A DNA stretch of 64,000 nt from Bolinopsis microptera (Eukaryota; Ctenophora; Tentaculata; Lobata; Bolinopsidae). Below the pieces are notes generated by a model. It did not search any database. It saw only the letters and a program-made list of their open reading frames with translations, and had not been told where the DNA came from. Below are positions 42,608 through 54,099 of this stretch, piece after piece. The DNA lies in NCBI RefSeq assembly GCF_026151205.1, contig NC_087072.1, positions 5,070,084-5,134,083 of the forward strand, read 5' to 3'. The position numbers and the translations under genes are program-made. Positions within the stretch are counted from its first letter, which is position 1. The number at the start of each line of letters is the position of its first letter.

Positions 42608-45600
42608 ATGTTGGTGAGAGTGGCGGTTCTTCTTCCTCTGTTATCATACATCCTGAACCCGATAACAACTCAACCTGAGCCAACTCAACCTGCTCCAACC
42701 AAACCTGAGCCAACTAAACCTGATCCAACCAAACCTGAGCCAACTCAACCTAATCCAACTCAACCTGCTCCAACCAAACCAGCTCCAACCGATCCTGTTC
42801 CAACCAAACCTGAGCCATCCAAACTTGCTCCAACCAAACCTGAGCCAACTCAACCTGCTCCAACCAAACCTGAGCCAACCAAACTTGCTCCAACCAAACC
42901 TGAGCCAACTCAACCTGTTCCAACCAAACTTGCTCCAACCAAACCAGCTCCAACCGATCCTGTTCCAACCAAACCTGAGCCAACTCAACCTGCTCCAACC
43001 GATCCTGTTCCAACCGAACCTGAGCCAACCAAACTTGCTCCAACCAAACCTGAGCCAACTCAACCTGCTTCAACCAAACCTGATCCAACTGAAAAAGAAA
43101 ACGAATCTAGTACAGAAAAACCATCTTTCAGTGATTACACATCCGGTTCTGCAACAGCTGCACCAGATCCAACTTCTCCATTAACAACAACTTCTGTTCA
43201 CAAATGGGCAACAGTTACCAAAGTGCCACGGGATCATACTCAAGGTAAATTTGTAATTATAGTAATGATATGTTTTCGTAATCTCAGTTCATGCAACCAA
43301 AATTCGGAATTGCCGAACAGTCTTCTAGGAGTCTAGGCCTATATTTAAGAATAAATTATTTCCTAGTGCAGGAATATAACAATAAGGTAACATATCTTGC
43401 ATTGACTGATGAATTTCAGAAGACACGACTTGTGAATTCGTACAGTATCACGGTTACATAAAGATACAATGCACAGTTGTAGATAAGGCCACAAACAAGA
43501 CTAAGACGTTCTTCAAGTGTCCGAATTCTAACGATTACTACTCGGTGGTAAAACGAAGCTGCAAGTACCAACAATTTTCTGAGGCATGCCCTAACGATCC
43601 TATGTTTTACCAGGTAAGTTTGCTCAAGATAAGAGTAGATTTATGGGTACCGCGACAATTGACCCCCCGACAATTGACGCGAAATCTAGAGTTTAGTACG
43701 ACAATTGACCCCCTACGTAATAACACTGGCGTCAATTGTCGCGAAATCTAGAGTTTAGTACGACAATTGACCCCCTATGTAATAACGGGGGTGATGCAAC
43801 GTCAATTAATGTCAATTAATGTCAATTAATGTCAATTAATGTCAATTAATGTCAATGTCAGTTTTGCAAAATTTTGGAATACTGACATTAATTGACACGA
43901 TATTTTTCGACCGGAGATTATGTAGTTCTACCATATTTTTAGCACTTTAGAACGTTTATATCATCGATTTATTCACTACTATCACATATAATGGAAATGT
44001 GAAAAAATTCAGATCATTAAACAATAAAACTAAAATAATACGGTTTTCCGAAATTTAATTTTCTTAAATGGGCGTGGCCATCCAAGGGCGTGGTTCTCAA
44101 CATCATCAGAACTTAAAACCCACATTAAACGAAATGCCTTCATGACATTTATATTTGAATAACGAATCTTAAACAGCTAACATTACTCCTTCATACTAAA
44201 AAAGCCGATTCTAGATATTTTACCTGAATAAGAAACCAATAAAAAATGGGCGTGGCCGGTGGGGACCGAAGATGGAAGAGTTGGAAGCTGAAATTTTTTT
44301 TGGTGGTCTTTGAACCTAAGGATCAACAGATAAGAACATACTCATAATTATTCAAGGACATTTTGTTTTTTTGAACCGGTCTAATATAACTTACTTGAAC
44401 CGGTCTAATATAACTAATAATCTTTAATATTTATCGAATAATGATAATCTCAAATTTCAAGACAAATTAATTTCAATTAATGTCAATTAATGTCAATTAA
44501 TGTCACTTAATGTCAATTAATGTCAATTAATGTCAATGTCAGTTTGGGGTTTTTATGGAATACTGACATTAATTGACGATGCATCACCCCCGTAATAACA
44601 CTGGCGTCAATTGTCGCGAAATCTAGGGCTTAGTGCGACAATTGACCCCCCCCCCATGTAATTACACTGGGGTCAATTGATCGGGTTAGGGTTAGGGTTA
44701 GGGTTAGAGTTAGAGTTAGGGTGAGGGTTCCGGTTAGGGCTCCGGTTAGGGTTAGGGTTCCGGTAAAGGTTAAATTAGGGTTAGGGTTAGGGTTCCGGTT
44801 AGGGTTTGGCCTAGGGTTAGGGTTCCGGTTAGGGCTCCGGTTAGGGTTAAGGTTAGGGTTCCGGTAAGGGTTAAATTAGGGTTAGGGTTAGGGTTTCGGT
44901 TAGGGTTAGGGTTAATTGTATTAAATTATATTTTTGGGGGGTCAATTGTCGGGGGGTCAATATTCGGGGGGTCAATTGTCGGGGGGTTAATTGTCGGGTG
45001 TCAATTGTCTGGGGTCAATTGTAAGGGGGTCAATTGTCGGGGGGTCAATTGTCGGTGGGTCAATTGTCGCCCACCCGATTTATGGACTAGATTTTAAGCT
45101 TTTGTCACATAACTCACATTCACTCACACAGTTAGAGTTGCTATTTGGTAAGAGACCGATTTTGTAAATATACATACTACATCCTAATAAATGTATAACC
45201 TTAAACTGAAAACTAATCGTGCTCTACAGATGTGCGGGGCAGTGAGGCTTTGTAAAGACACAGGAAAAGGAGGATTTACAGCGATAGAGGAGATGCATTA
45301 CCACGACAACTACATGTGTGCCTATGCAGCATGTGACAACGGATACTACACCGCCGGAACAACTGACATTTGTCAAGACGGACAAAGATGTAAGAATGCG
45401 GACTACAACGATAACACGTGCTCCGAACACACCACTTCAGATTCATACACGTGCAGAAATAACTGGATATCCTCCACTGCCATACCTTCCAATCAGCTCT
45501 GTGATGGAAACTGCGATTGTCCCGGTATCTGTGATGACGAGGCAGTGTGCAACGGTCTTACCTACGGTATGTTCTGTCCTAGTAACGTGAAAGTGAATTA

Positions 45601-48600
45601 CACCACTTACGTACCACCGTTCTGGATATGTGATGGATATGACGACTGTGCTGGCGGGGTGGATGAGGAGAACTGTAAGGTGAGGCCACAATGTAAGCTT
45701 TCGTATACTTATGGTCGTAGGGACAGGGGACCTCTTACAAACCGAACCCGATGTGCACCACTTAGAAGCGACATATTTCCGTACTGTGCTGATTATTCCG
45801 ATCAACTAAACTGTATTGATTCTACTATAGCAAACCTAACTTGTTTGAGAGGGGGCGACCTTGTTTCTGTTGCTGATAGAATGATATGTCATGACATTTC
45901 TGGTCTCCGACTATGTGATGACGGATTTGAGAATATGTGCGAAGAAATCGGTATAACTTGTAAGGTCCACAAACACCAACTTTGTGACGAAGCAAAGGAT
46001 TGTATTAACGGAGCAGACGAGTTGCATGTCAGTTGCCGTACTTGGAGCAAATCTGTATGTAAGAGAGCATTTGGTATGAAGAACAGATTATTGAAAGTAC
46101 CTTTGAGCTGGATAAATGACGGATACAAGGACTGTGAAGATGGTATAGATGAAGGAGTAGTTTACCCAACCTGCGGTCTAACCCCAGCCACAATAAGACT
46201 CAAGAAAGATGTTGAAGAATGTAGAGAGGTTTTCCTCTGCGGTTTTCCCCCCTCTGGTCACGTGGAATTTAGCAAACTATGTCACAGAGCTGATACATGT
46301 GGCAACGAAGACGCTGTTTGCCGAGTAGCCCTTGATTCTCCGAAGATAGCTCAGAAAGTTTCGGAGTACATGGGCAGACACACAATATCGTATTGTCACA
46401 AAGGATTAGCTAATATAGCTCGTATGGCTGGAAACTGCTCAAATATAATTCATAAAGAACTTGATCTTAATATTCTAGGAAGAACAGAGATATTGCTGAC
46501 CGTTCCGCAAACTATATTTGATTGCAAATATGTGTACGGTGAGATGTATGTCTATCTTGCCTGCATTGGCCAGTGTGCCACTTCCATTTGTCCACTTGAG
46601 GATCCTATAAGACATGATTCCTGTCTTGGGCAGTACCCTTCAAGAGTTTACACACTTGCGGATAACAACTTTCTGACCTTTCTTCTGCCGTATGGAGACA
46701 ACAAATACCACAACAATTTGTTTCCTTGTGATAATGGCAGATGTATTCCTTACAAGCAAGTTTGTAATCTGGCTAACGATTGTGGAGATTTTTCAGACGA
46801 AACAAAATGTACGAACCACTTCATATGCCCAAAAAGTTCCAACTATATGCCCCTTTCGAGTGTTTGTGATGGAAAACCAGATTGTCAAGACTTTTCAGAC
46901 GAATGTAATGACAGATGCAATGTAAGAATCATAGAGAATGTGGCTCTCAAGAGTTTAGCCTGGTTTTTAGGTTCATCGGCTACATTTTTGAACCTTATTA
47001 TAATCCTACGAGGGTTATACACTTTTAAAAATGCTTCAACAGTGGCAATGCTTCTTAACAAACTTCTCATCCTCCTCATAGCATTTGGTGACCTTTTGAT
47101 AGGGATATACCTTTTAGCTATATCTATCTATCATGAATTGCGATACCATAGTTATTGCCCCAACAGATTCGAATGGTTGACCAGTACATCATGTGCTGTC
47201 TTGGGCATCGTCAATACTGTGGGCTCCCAGCTGTCACTCTTTTCAATGACAATCCTTAGTTTAACTCGGGTTATTAGAATGAACACAATGTCGATCAGCG
47301 ACGAGAGAACATTTAAATCTAGTTTTCTTGTCTTTTTAGCGAGTCTTTTGATTTTTGGAGCCTCCTTCCTGTTGGCTGTTGTACCTTTGTTTCGCAACTT
47401 TGAAGACTTCTTTGTCAACGGAATCAACTATCCTGGAAACCCACTTTTCATAGGGTCAGTCAAGAAGACTAAACATCTAGAAATTTTCGAAGAATACTAT
47501 GGAAGACTACGAAGTAGCGAACTATCATGGAAAAGCATAGACAGATTGGTGGTTGATATGTTTAGTGAAGAGTATGGAGGAATCACCAGGAACCAGGTTC
47601 ATTTCTATGGAAACGCAGGAGTATGCCTCTTCAAATATTTTGTAAATTCTGATGACCCTCAACGAATTTATGTGTGGTGTACCCTATTTCTTAACATCAT
47701 ATGCTTTGCTGCAATAACGATGGCCTATATCATCATTCACTTCATTTCGACCAAGTCCTCCAGTCAATTTGCAGTAAATGAGGCGAACAAACAACTCAAA
47801 AGTAGAAACAAAAGACTCCAAAGGAAAATAACCTTAATTATCGGGACAGATTTTTGTTGCTGGATACCTTTTATTGTAATGTGTTTCCTCCATTCCTTAG
47901 AAGTAACGGATGCTAGTCCTTACTACTCTCTGTTCTCAATTGTTGTCCTGCCCATAAACTCAGTCATCAACCCGCTACTATACGACGATACAATCGGTGT
48001 TCTGGTTTCAAAGATATTAAGATGGCTCTGTAAGCCTTTCAGAGCTGCTAAACAGAAAGAAACCGACACGATCGTGACTTGCGCAACACATCCTTCTCTC
48101 ATGACATCTACAGCTAATACTGGTGTTGAAGAGAATGTCCGCCGTGACGATACTACAGTTTCAACAAGTGGCCACAACGTTGAGGATGAAAGAAACTTTG
48201 TTCGTCAAAACCAGGTCATATCAGAAATATTGTCCAAAGCTTTGAGATCTAGATCACATTCTCGAAGTAAAGAGAAAGAATCGATAGTTGCGAAAACAGG
48301 TGAAAGATGTGATGCAGCTGCTCCTCAGAATGAAGCTTTGGAGATTTTAGAAAAAAGACATGCAAGGAGAAATGACAGATCAGTTAGTGTTATTTCTGAA
48401 AAACCGAATGACGAAACACCAAAACATGCAAGGAGGATTAACCGATCAGTTAGTGTTATTTCTGAAATACTAAATGAGGAAACACCAAAAACTGGAAAAA
48501 GTAAAAAATGGAAGTCCCAAAGAGCAATCACGATAGCAGAGGAAACAGAATTATATGACACTAACAACAGAGTCCTTAACGAAAAAACAAGAATGTCGGG

Positions 48601-48859
48601 GGATTTCGCGACCAGGAAGAAGAGAACACTCAAATCCATAAAAAAGATTGTTCGTAGACCTTCCGCTGTGCTGGCCAAAATAATTCTGCCAAAAAGTCCA
48701 TCAAATTCAACCGAGAAAACATCTGAAGAAACAGTATCATCATTACACTCAGATGAAGAGTTATATCATATTTACCAGTTCACCGAACATTTAGCTGATG
48801 AAGGACAAGAGAAAATAGATTTAGAAATGGCTGCCATTTCTGAAGAGGAAAGGGAATGA
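42608..48859 (+). CDS. LDLa-module 7TM receptor with proline-rich stalk (3 exons, 1,486 aa)
   Basis: Large cell-surface receptor related to LGR/GRL101-type GPCRs. Exons 42608-43244, 43420-43613 and 45230-48859 join in phases 1 and 0. ATG at 42608 starts a signal peptide (LVRVAVLLPLLSYIL). Next is a ~140-residue stalk of PEPTKPAPTQ-type repeats, then a Cys-rich region. LDL-receptor class A modules follow; the clearest are CIPYKQVCNLANDCGDFSDE and LSSVCDGKPDCQDFSDEC just before the membrane, with further ones (CDGYDDCAGGVDEENC) upstream. The 7TM domain spans ~847-1200: GDLLIGIYLLAISIYHELRY in TM2, NSVINPLLY (NPxxY) in TM7. TM3 ends LTRV where most class A receptors have D/ERY. The ~285-residue tail is basic and Ser-rich, with RRNDRSVSVISE repeated as RRINRSVSVISE. 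There are no leucine-rich repeats. The ligand is unknown. Confidence 0.9.
42670..43092 (+). repeat. Coding minisatellite (P-x-P-T units)
   Basis: Units of 12 bp such as CCAACCAAACCTGAG, in higher-order blocks of 24-48 bp, encode the Pro/Thr stalk of the receptor. Near-identical blocks suggest recent expansion. The repeat creates long spurious ORFs on both strands. Confidence 0.9.
43787..44591. mobile_element. 805-bp inverted-repeat element with 8-bp duplication
   Basis: GTAATAAC flanks it at 43779-43786 and 44592-44599. The ends are GGGGGTGATGCAACGTCAAT and ATTGACGATGCATCACCCCC. Both arms carry tandem GTCAATTAAT units. The empty target is visible nearby: CGTAATAACACTGGCGTC at 43715-43732 continues across the site without the insert. 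No ORF. Confidence 0.9.
44684..44914 (+). repeat. Interstitial telomere-like GGTTAG array
   Basis: About 230 bp of GGGTTA repeats with variant units (GGTTCCG, GGTAAAG, TTAAATTAG). The TTAGGG unit matches the common animal telomere repeat; here it is internal, degenerate and inside an intron. Confidence 0.9.
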
Positions 48860-50066
48860 TTTAAGTGTTATTCAAATATGAACAAAATTTGCTACCTCAT
48901 CTATAATTATACATAGTAGATATGTACATATAAGTATAATTAAGTCTCTTTTTAAGGACATTACTCACTTTGCAAAGATGTAGTTACAATTTAAGGCATG
49001 TGACCCTCCAGCCATTGTTATTTTGTATGAAAAATAAAAAGTCCAGTTTTCTTTGTCTAATTAGTTCATTGATGAAGTCGTGATAAGTAAAGCTTACTTT
49101 GGTGCATTCAATTTTTGTATGTTCCACCAAACAAGCTGCTCTTACTTATTGTTTAGACTTTAATAAAATGATCACACTTAAGCATTTGGGAGAATTGTTT
49201 TTTATGCCACATGATATTTAGGGGTCTCTGGGAAGCTACTTTTTTATTTTAATACAATTCTACATACATATATTCTGACACGATCTTAACAAGGCGCTTT
49301 AATGGATTTACTGCTCGCTCAAATAATGACTTTACTGTCGGCAGGTCACATAGCCAACACCATCACATCATCGTGAACCCAGGGGGGGGGGGGGGAGACC
49401 TCAGGACCTGCTCACTGCTCACTAGAGCTCCACAGGATAAACAATAAACATGGCTATCTATATCCTTATCGTTTACTAACCAAGAGAAACAAAACGTTTC
49501 TTGTAAAGATAATGGTACTGTTTCCAATGTAGGTGAACACAGAAACCCATTACAGAGCAGAACACGTGCCTCACTTTTGTGAGATCGTTCAGTACGTGCC
49601 AAATTTCTGTGTGTTTTGATAACACTGTCCGAGCCTGTGTCATGGACATGTTGTCCTTATTTTATCCTCCATTCCACTCGGTTTAATGGCAATGCTAACT
49701 GATATACTGCATTTTGTCTGATGTTGTTGACACATGTAAATTTAGTAGCATCCTCGAGTACACAGGCCATCCAGTCATTTTCGGGGTCTTCCTCTCGATC
49801 TCTCAATAGTTATGTTTCCACTCCAGTAGAAAATTGGTAGAAACTGTACTAGTTATTTTTCATTTATTGAATTTACAGTCGCCGGTTTCTGGCCCAATAA
49901 CAAGCTGAAGGGCTTCTTACTGGGTCCCTAGTCTCAACAATAGTACCAACTTTAAACGGTACCTTTCATTTCCATTTTATAAGAGAAGTTATTTGGAATT
50001 ATCAATATTTGAAAGTTAAGCAAACTATAAATTACATCTTTACAGTATTTTCAATTCGCAAAGGCA
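48860..50066. other. 3' flank of the receptor gene, no gene seen
   Basis: GAAAAATAAAAAG near 49028 could serve as polyadenylation signal. A 14-base G run lies at 49382-49395. The minus-strand 79-codon frame at 49363-49602 shows no domain. Confidence 0.4.
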
Positions 50067-50074
50067 ACGACCGT

Positions 50075-50211
50075 TAGGGACAAAAGAAAATCGCGATTAT
50101 TTTGCCCAAAAATCGCGATACCGCGATTTTTAACAGACTATACATAAGACTATACATAAATTTTTTCGCAAATAATAGGAAAAATCGCGATTTCCTTTTG
50201 TCCCTGGCCTG
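50075..50211. mobile_element. 137-bp hAT-like mini-element with 8-bp duplication
   Basis: ACGACCGT flanks both sides (50067-50074, 50212-50219). It starts TAGGGACAAAAGAAAATCG and ends CGATTTCCTTTTGTCCCTGG...CCTG, so it is nearly a palindrome (AAATCGCGAT occurs in both arms). No coding capacity. Confidence 0.85.
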
Positions 50212-50219
50212 ACGACCGT

Positions 50220-50919
50220 CGTTTAATGATGCACAGTTTGATCATAATTCTTATTGTTATGCTTCTCAGTAAAACAGCCCACAATCAAACTTATGTCATG
50301 AATGAGAAATTAAACACATCTAGATTGAAGGAATTACGCAAATTTAGTTGAACACATTATTACATGGTCGAAACAATTAAATAAAGTTCAAATCTTGTTA
50401 CTCAGATGTATTCATGTAAGTATTATACATAATTTATGGAATATGGATAAACTAAAATTGCTTGAAAATATGACAAAGGGATTAAACCGGGATGGTCCCC
50501 AGATGGGTTGAGAAGTAGACCCTCTGATTGTTATTCTCCAGTCCTTTTTGTTTTTAGTCTCCGTCTTTTCCTATCACCTTCGCTTTCACGCAGGAAATCT
50601 GGGGTGTGCTGCTTAAAGTGGACAATGTTTGTGTCTCTTTGCAGTGAGAGTGTCTAATGGTGTTATAATCATGATAGGTCAAAAGTTTGTAGTGATATAA
50701 CTCATAACTGTCAGTCTACAATTCTAAGCTGTCAGGGTTGATACGGAATCTAAGATGAACAGTTTGAGATTATTCCTCAGCTCTAACTAAAGAAAGTTTC
50801 GGAAAGGACTTTCAGACCACTCCCTCATTTTGAAACCTGACTTCATGTGTTGAGCACTTTTCTATCTAACCTTCTGTCCGTGTCTATTTAAACCTGCTCA
50901 CCTATTCAGTTTGACATTG
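50220..50919. other. 3' flank of the transporter gene, no gene seen
   Basis: No supported exon or repeat; probably 3' UTR in part. Confidence 0.4.
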
Positions 50920-52534
50920 CTACTGAACCTCTGTCATAGAAAAAACAACCATAACCTGAACCACACTGACCACCACAGCAGTGATTATAACAGATGATGT
51001 GGAGGCAAATGAGACCATGCCCGACCCAGCAATCCCACCAATCAAGCCAATTGTGGTTGCGATGCTAGTTCCTACTTCAAAGTTTGACGTTCCGAAGTAA
51101 TTCACGTCGTAGAGGACAAAGGTGTAGCCCAAACCAATTATCCCGTTCAAAAACTTCGTTATGAAGTTAGTTAAAATCGCTACTACAAGGTTTTGTTGTG
51201 TGAGCATCAGTATAAAGTTTGCTACGTATACTAGGGAAACAAACCCCTGCAGTTTACGAAATCCAATCTTGTCTTTCATCCAGTGCATAAGGAATGCAGA
51301 GGGCATACCTGCGAAGTTAACAAGTGCCAGTAACAAGAGTTCCGGCCCTTGAGTCATGGTAACTGAGCAATGAATGTTTGGTCCTGATTCATTGATCTTA
51401 AGCAGCTGGATCAACGCTGGAACGAGGAGGGTGGTCAACCAGCTATTAAAAGTAATACAAGCAATAAGGAGCCCCATTTTTGTGGTTCTAGCTGCGAAGT
51501 TTGAAACAATCACTGTTTCTGGCTGTTCTGCTTCGTCTTCTGATCCTTCTATTTGTGGGCCTCTTGTATCTTTTACACAGAAGTGAACCATGATGATCGG
51601 AAGAATGAGTACGGGCAATGTCGAGAAAAGTAGACACTTCCTCCATCCAATCCAATCAAGTAGTAGGAACCCCAAAACTGATGACCACATTGACCAGGCA
51701 ATAAAGATTATGTGTGTTATAAATAAAATCCTGTCTAGAATCTCTTTATTGTAAGCTATGTCAGCGGCCCAAACATAAAGACTGTTGTATCTGATTCCAC
51801 AACAAAAGCCAAGGAGGGCTCGAGCAAGAAGAAGAGCTGTATAGTTTGCAATTATGCCAAGCATAACTAAACTGCATACACTCAGATATAGCGAGATTAA
51901 AACCGTCTTCCGTTTTCCAAACCTGAGCACAATATCATTAAATAAATTTTTCGAATTTCTGTATTACTACTAGCAAATGTTTCACTGCAGCGTGAGGGTT
52001 ACAGTCAAAATCGTATAGAAAAATACTTTGACCCAACCCTTTTGCCAATGGTCCTGCAATCATAACTGAAACTGCTAAGGAGAAGAACAGAATGTAATCC
52101 AATAATCCTTCTTTCCAATGAGACAGTCCAATGTCACATGAAACTTGTTGAGTTAACATTCCTGATACGTGAGGAAATATGGTTATCAGGCTTCCTCGTG
52201 TGTTTTACAGAGTAGGAGTGGGGTTTTCAATACAAAGAAGGCTATCTTGTAAAATGCAATGTACAGAAAGAAATTAAATTTTTCACTTCAAAAATAAATC
52301 GGGACAGAAGTAGATACAACTTTGAAAGTTACACCAACCAGGCAAATCCATCTCTGTTCCATCTGCAAACTCGCATAGAATACAACATATCAACAGCATC
52401 TTATCATTCCTCGTCCAAGTTGTTTGTTGCTGGTCGTCTTTATCAACCAGGACGTCATTCTCACCGTTTTTCATTATTATTTGGAAGCTTCTTCTGGTTT
52501 GAGTGTGTACTATCATAACATTGAAACGATCCAT
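50920..52534 (-). CDS. Major-facilitator transporter, SLC22/SVOP-like (3 exons, 440 aa)
   Basis: Integral membrane transporter of the major facilitator superfamily; substrate unknown. Exons 52339-52534, 52038-52161 and 50920-51922 join in phases 1 and 2 to 441 codons with stop. The N-terminal block LSHWKEGLLDYILFFSLAVS resembles the first periplasmic loop and TM2 of SV2/SVOP and SLC22 proteins. The TM2-TM3 signature is AKGFGKRKT, formed across the exon 2/3 junction. About 11 hydrophobic segments follow, with a charged central loop (EGSEDEAEQPETV) between the two halves. TM1 is split by the first intron. The usual first ~20 residues look cytosolic and polar. Vertebrate relatives are ~550 residues, so this one is rather short at both ends. 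Confidence 0.85.
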
Positions 52535-52831
52535 AAAACAAACAATATTGCAATATATGTGCCGTCAACTTCAAGATCATCCGTAGAGTTATCTACGAGA
52601 TGATAGTCCACAAATCAGCTAAAACATTACAACTATTGTAAATCGTAAAACCAATCGTTTTGGGCGTCTCACGTGACACACATAGCACACACGATACCAG
52701 GTTCGTGGAGGGCGGAGAGGGTGTTGTTATGTTCCATGTTATGTTTATTTAAGGGTACAATGAAATACAATTAGATATGATATAGAAATATCTCTCTCCA
52801 AACTCCATAGTTAAGTTGCCACTCCAGTTAG

Positions 52832-52918
52832 GACAATATAATTATTAAATAACATCAAAAACATTATCAAAAAAAAAGCAAACTAGCACTGAGGGGTTGA
52901 TCATCAAGAAGATATATA
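52832..52918 (+). repeat. Direct repeat, copy 1 of 2
   Basis: GACAATATAATTATTAAATA...GAGGGGTTGATCATCAAGAA is repeated almost exactly at 53959-54043, about 1.1 kb downstream. The only differences are in the A run after ATTATCAA. Confidence 0.9.
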
Positions 52919-53958
52919 TATTTTAAAGTCACTATTGTGACGTATATCGGTCTATGGAAGACTATTGTTCTTAAAATTGGTTTTGTGTTTCTGTTGGTAT
53001 TTCAGGAATTTGTCATATCATTGTTTGTGCATTAGCTCCTATGAAGAACGTTTTGAGCAGGTATGTTTGTGTAAGACTGCTGTCCTCAAGTCTCCTCTGA
53101 TCTGCAACTATTTAACAAGTGTCAGTTGAAACAATAAAATATGTTGCCAATAAATCTACAGAGTATCGATTGAGATTCACAAACAAAGGGAAAAAACTGT
53201 AAATTTTGCAGCTTTGCCATCAAAGTCATAGTGCAGATCCGAAGTGCGAAGGGTGCAGCTCTGTGGATCGAGCGAGGGACTGCTAAATAATCTGGGAGGA
53301 CCTCTGAATTATCATGTGAACTCTACCCTGGCTCTTTAAAACCATTTCTAAGTCAACTGAAATCTTTAATTAATCGTCACTGTTTTGTACCCCTGTTTGA
53401 AGTGATCTGATGTTGGAGCCGGTTAATGGTCCGGTTCAATTAGTGTGATGCCAAGTTCCAATCACATACCACAAACTGTTACTCAAGGGTTGCTTTAACC
53501 AGTAGTATGTTGTAACCGCAGGACACAGTGTAACCTATTGTATTATACACTATGTGTTTTGCTTACCCCCGACGCCACTTTCAGTCTCTGTTATACGGTG
53601 TAAATATTGATTAAGATATAAAAACTAGAAGGATTTATTCATTGAATTTAAGTACTTAACTAAGACCGGTGACCAAACTTTTGAGGGGGTCCTGGACCCC
53701 AACCACCAAACGGTGCCCGCGGGGCAGCCACACCCATATTTGGTCCAAATTAGGCCCAATTAAGCCAAATACCCTGCTTATATTATAATATGCTATTGTA
53801 TAAAAAATGGATTTACAGATCATTCGCTGGTATAAAAAAACGTCAAAAGAAATGAAAAAAATTCGGATTTTTGATGGTTCTGAATGCCTTCTAATTATGA
53901 GGACTACCAGATCCTGGTGGAACCTAAGCAATCCATGATATCACGACAGGCCCTAAAA

Positions 53959-54043
53959 GACAATATAATTATTAAATAACATCAAAAACATTATCAAGAA
54001 GAGCAAACTAGCACTGAGGGGTTGATCATCAAGAAGATATATT
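53959..54043 (+). repeat. Direct repeat, copy 2 of 2
   Basis: Second copy of the 52832-52918 repeat. The 1.04 kb between the copies has no ORF. Confidence 0.9.
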
Positions 54044-54099
54044 AAATATTCATTGAACTTTGAGGATATTGGTAAATATTAGTGACCCTACTGAATGGC

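Larger units (their letters stand above)
43645..45075. repeat. CAATTGAC-type repeat cluster in receptor intron 2
   Basis: CGACAATTGACCCCC words and a unit with GGCGTCAATTGTCGCGAAATCTAG occur near 43650-43780 and 44598-44655. The inverse GGGGTCAATTGTCGGGG repeats about eight times at 44935-45070, ending at the intron acceptor side. The outer arms are therefore inverted relative to each other around a telomere-like array. Confidence 0.8.
52535..54099. other. Intergenic; flanking duplicated segment
   Basis: No gene seen. Contains the first copy (52832-52918) and second copy (53959-54043) of an ~87-bp direct repeat. Confidence 0.4.

Noticed and set aside
42644-43184. Long ORFs on both strands rich in Trp/Leu/Gln repeats
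   Set aside because: They are other-frame readings of the P-x-P-T minisatellite in the receptor stalk.
43800-44560. CRISPR-like array of GTCAATTAAT repeats
   Set aside because: Units are contiguous with no spacers, lie in arms of an inverted-repeat element, and the genome is animal.
44684-44914. A chromosome end
   Set aside because: The TTAGGG-type array is short, degenerate, and has gene exons on both sides, so it is interstitial.
49363-49602. 79-codon minus-strand ORF with CLSCGALVS
   Set aside because: No domain, no splice sites, and the proline stretch comes from a G run.
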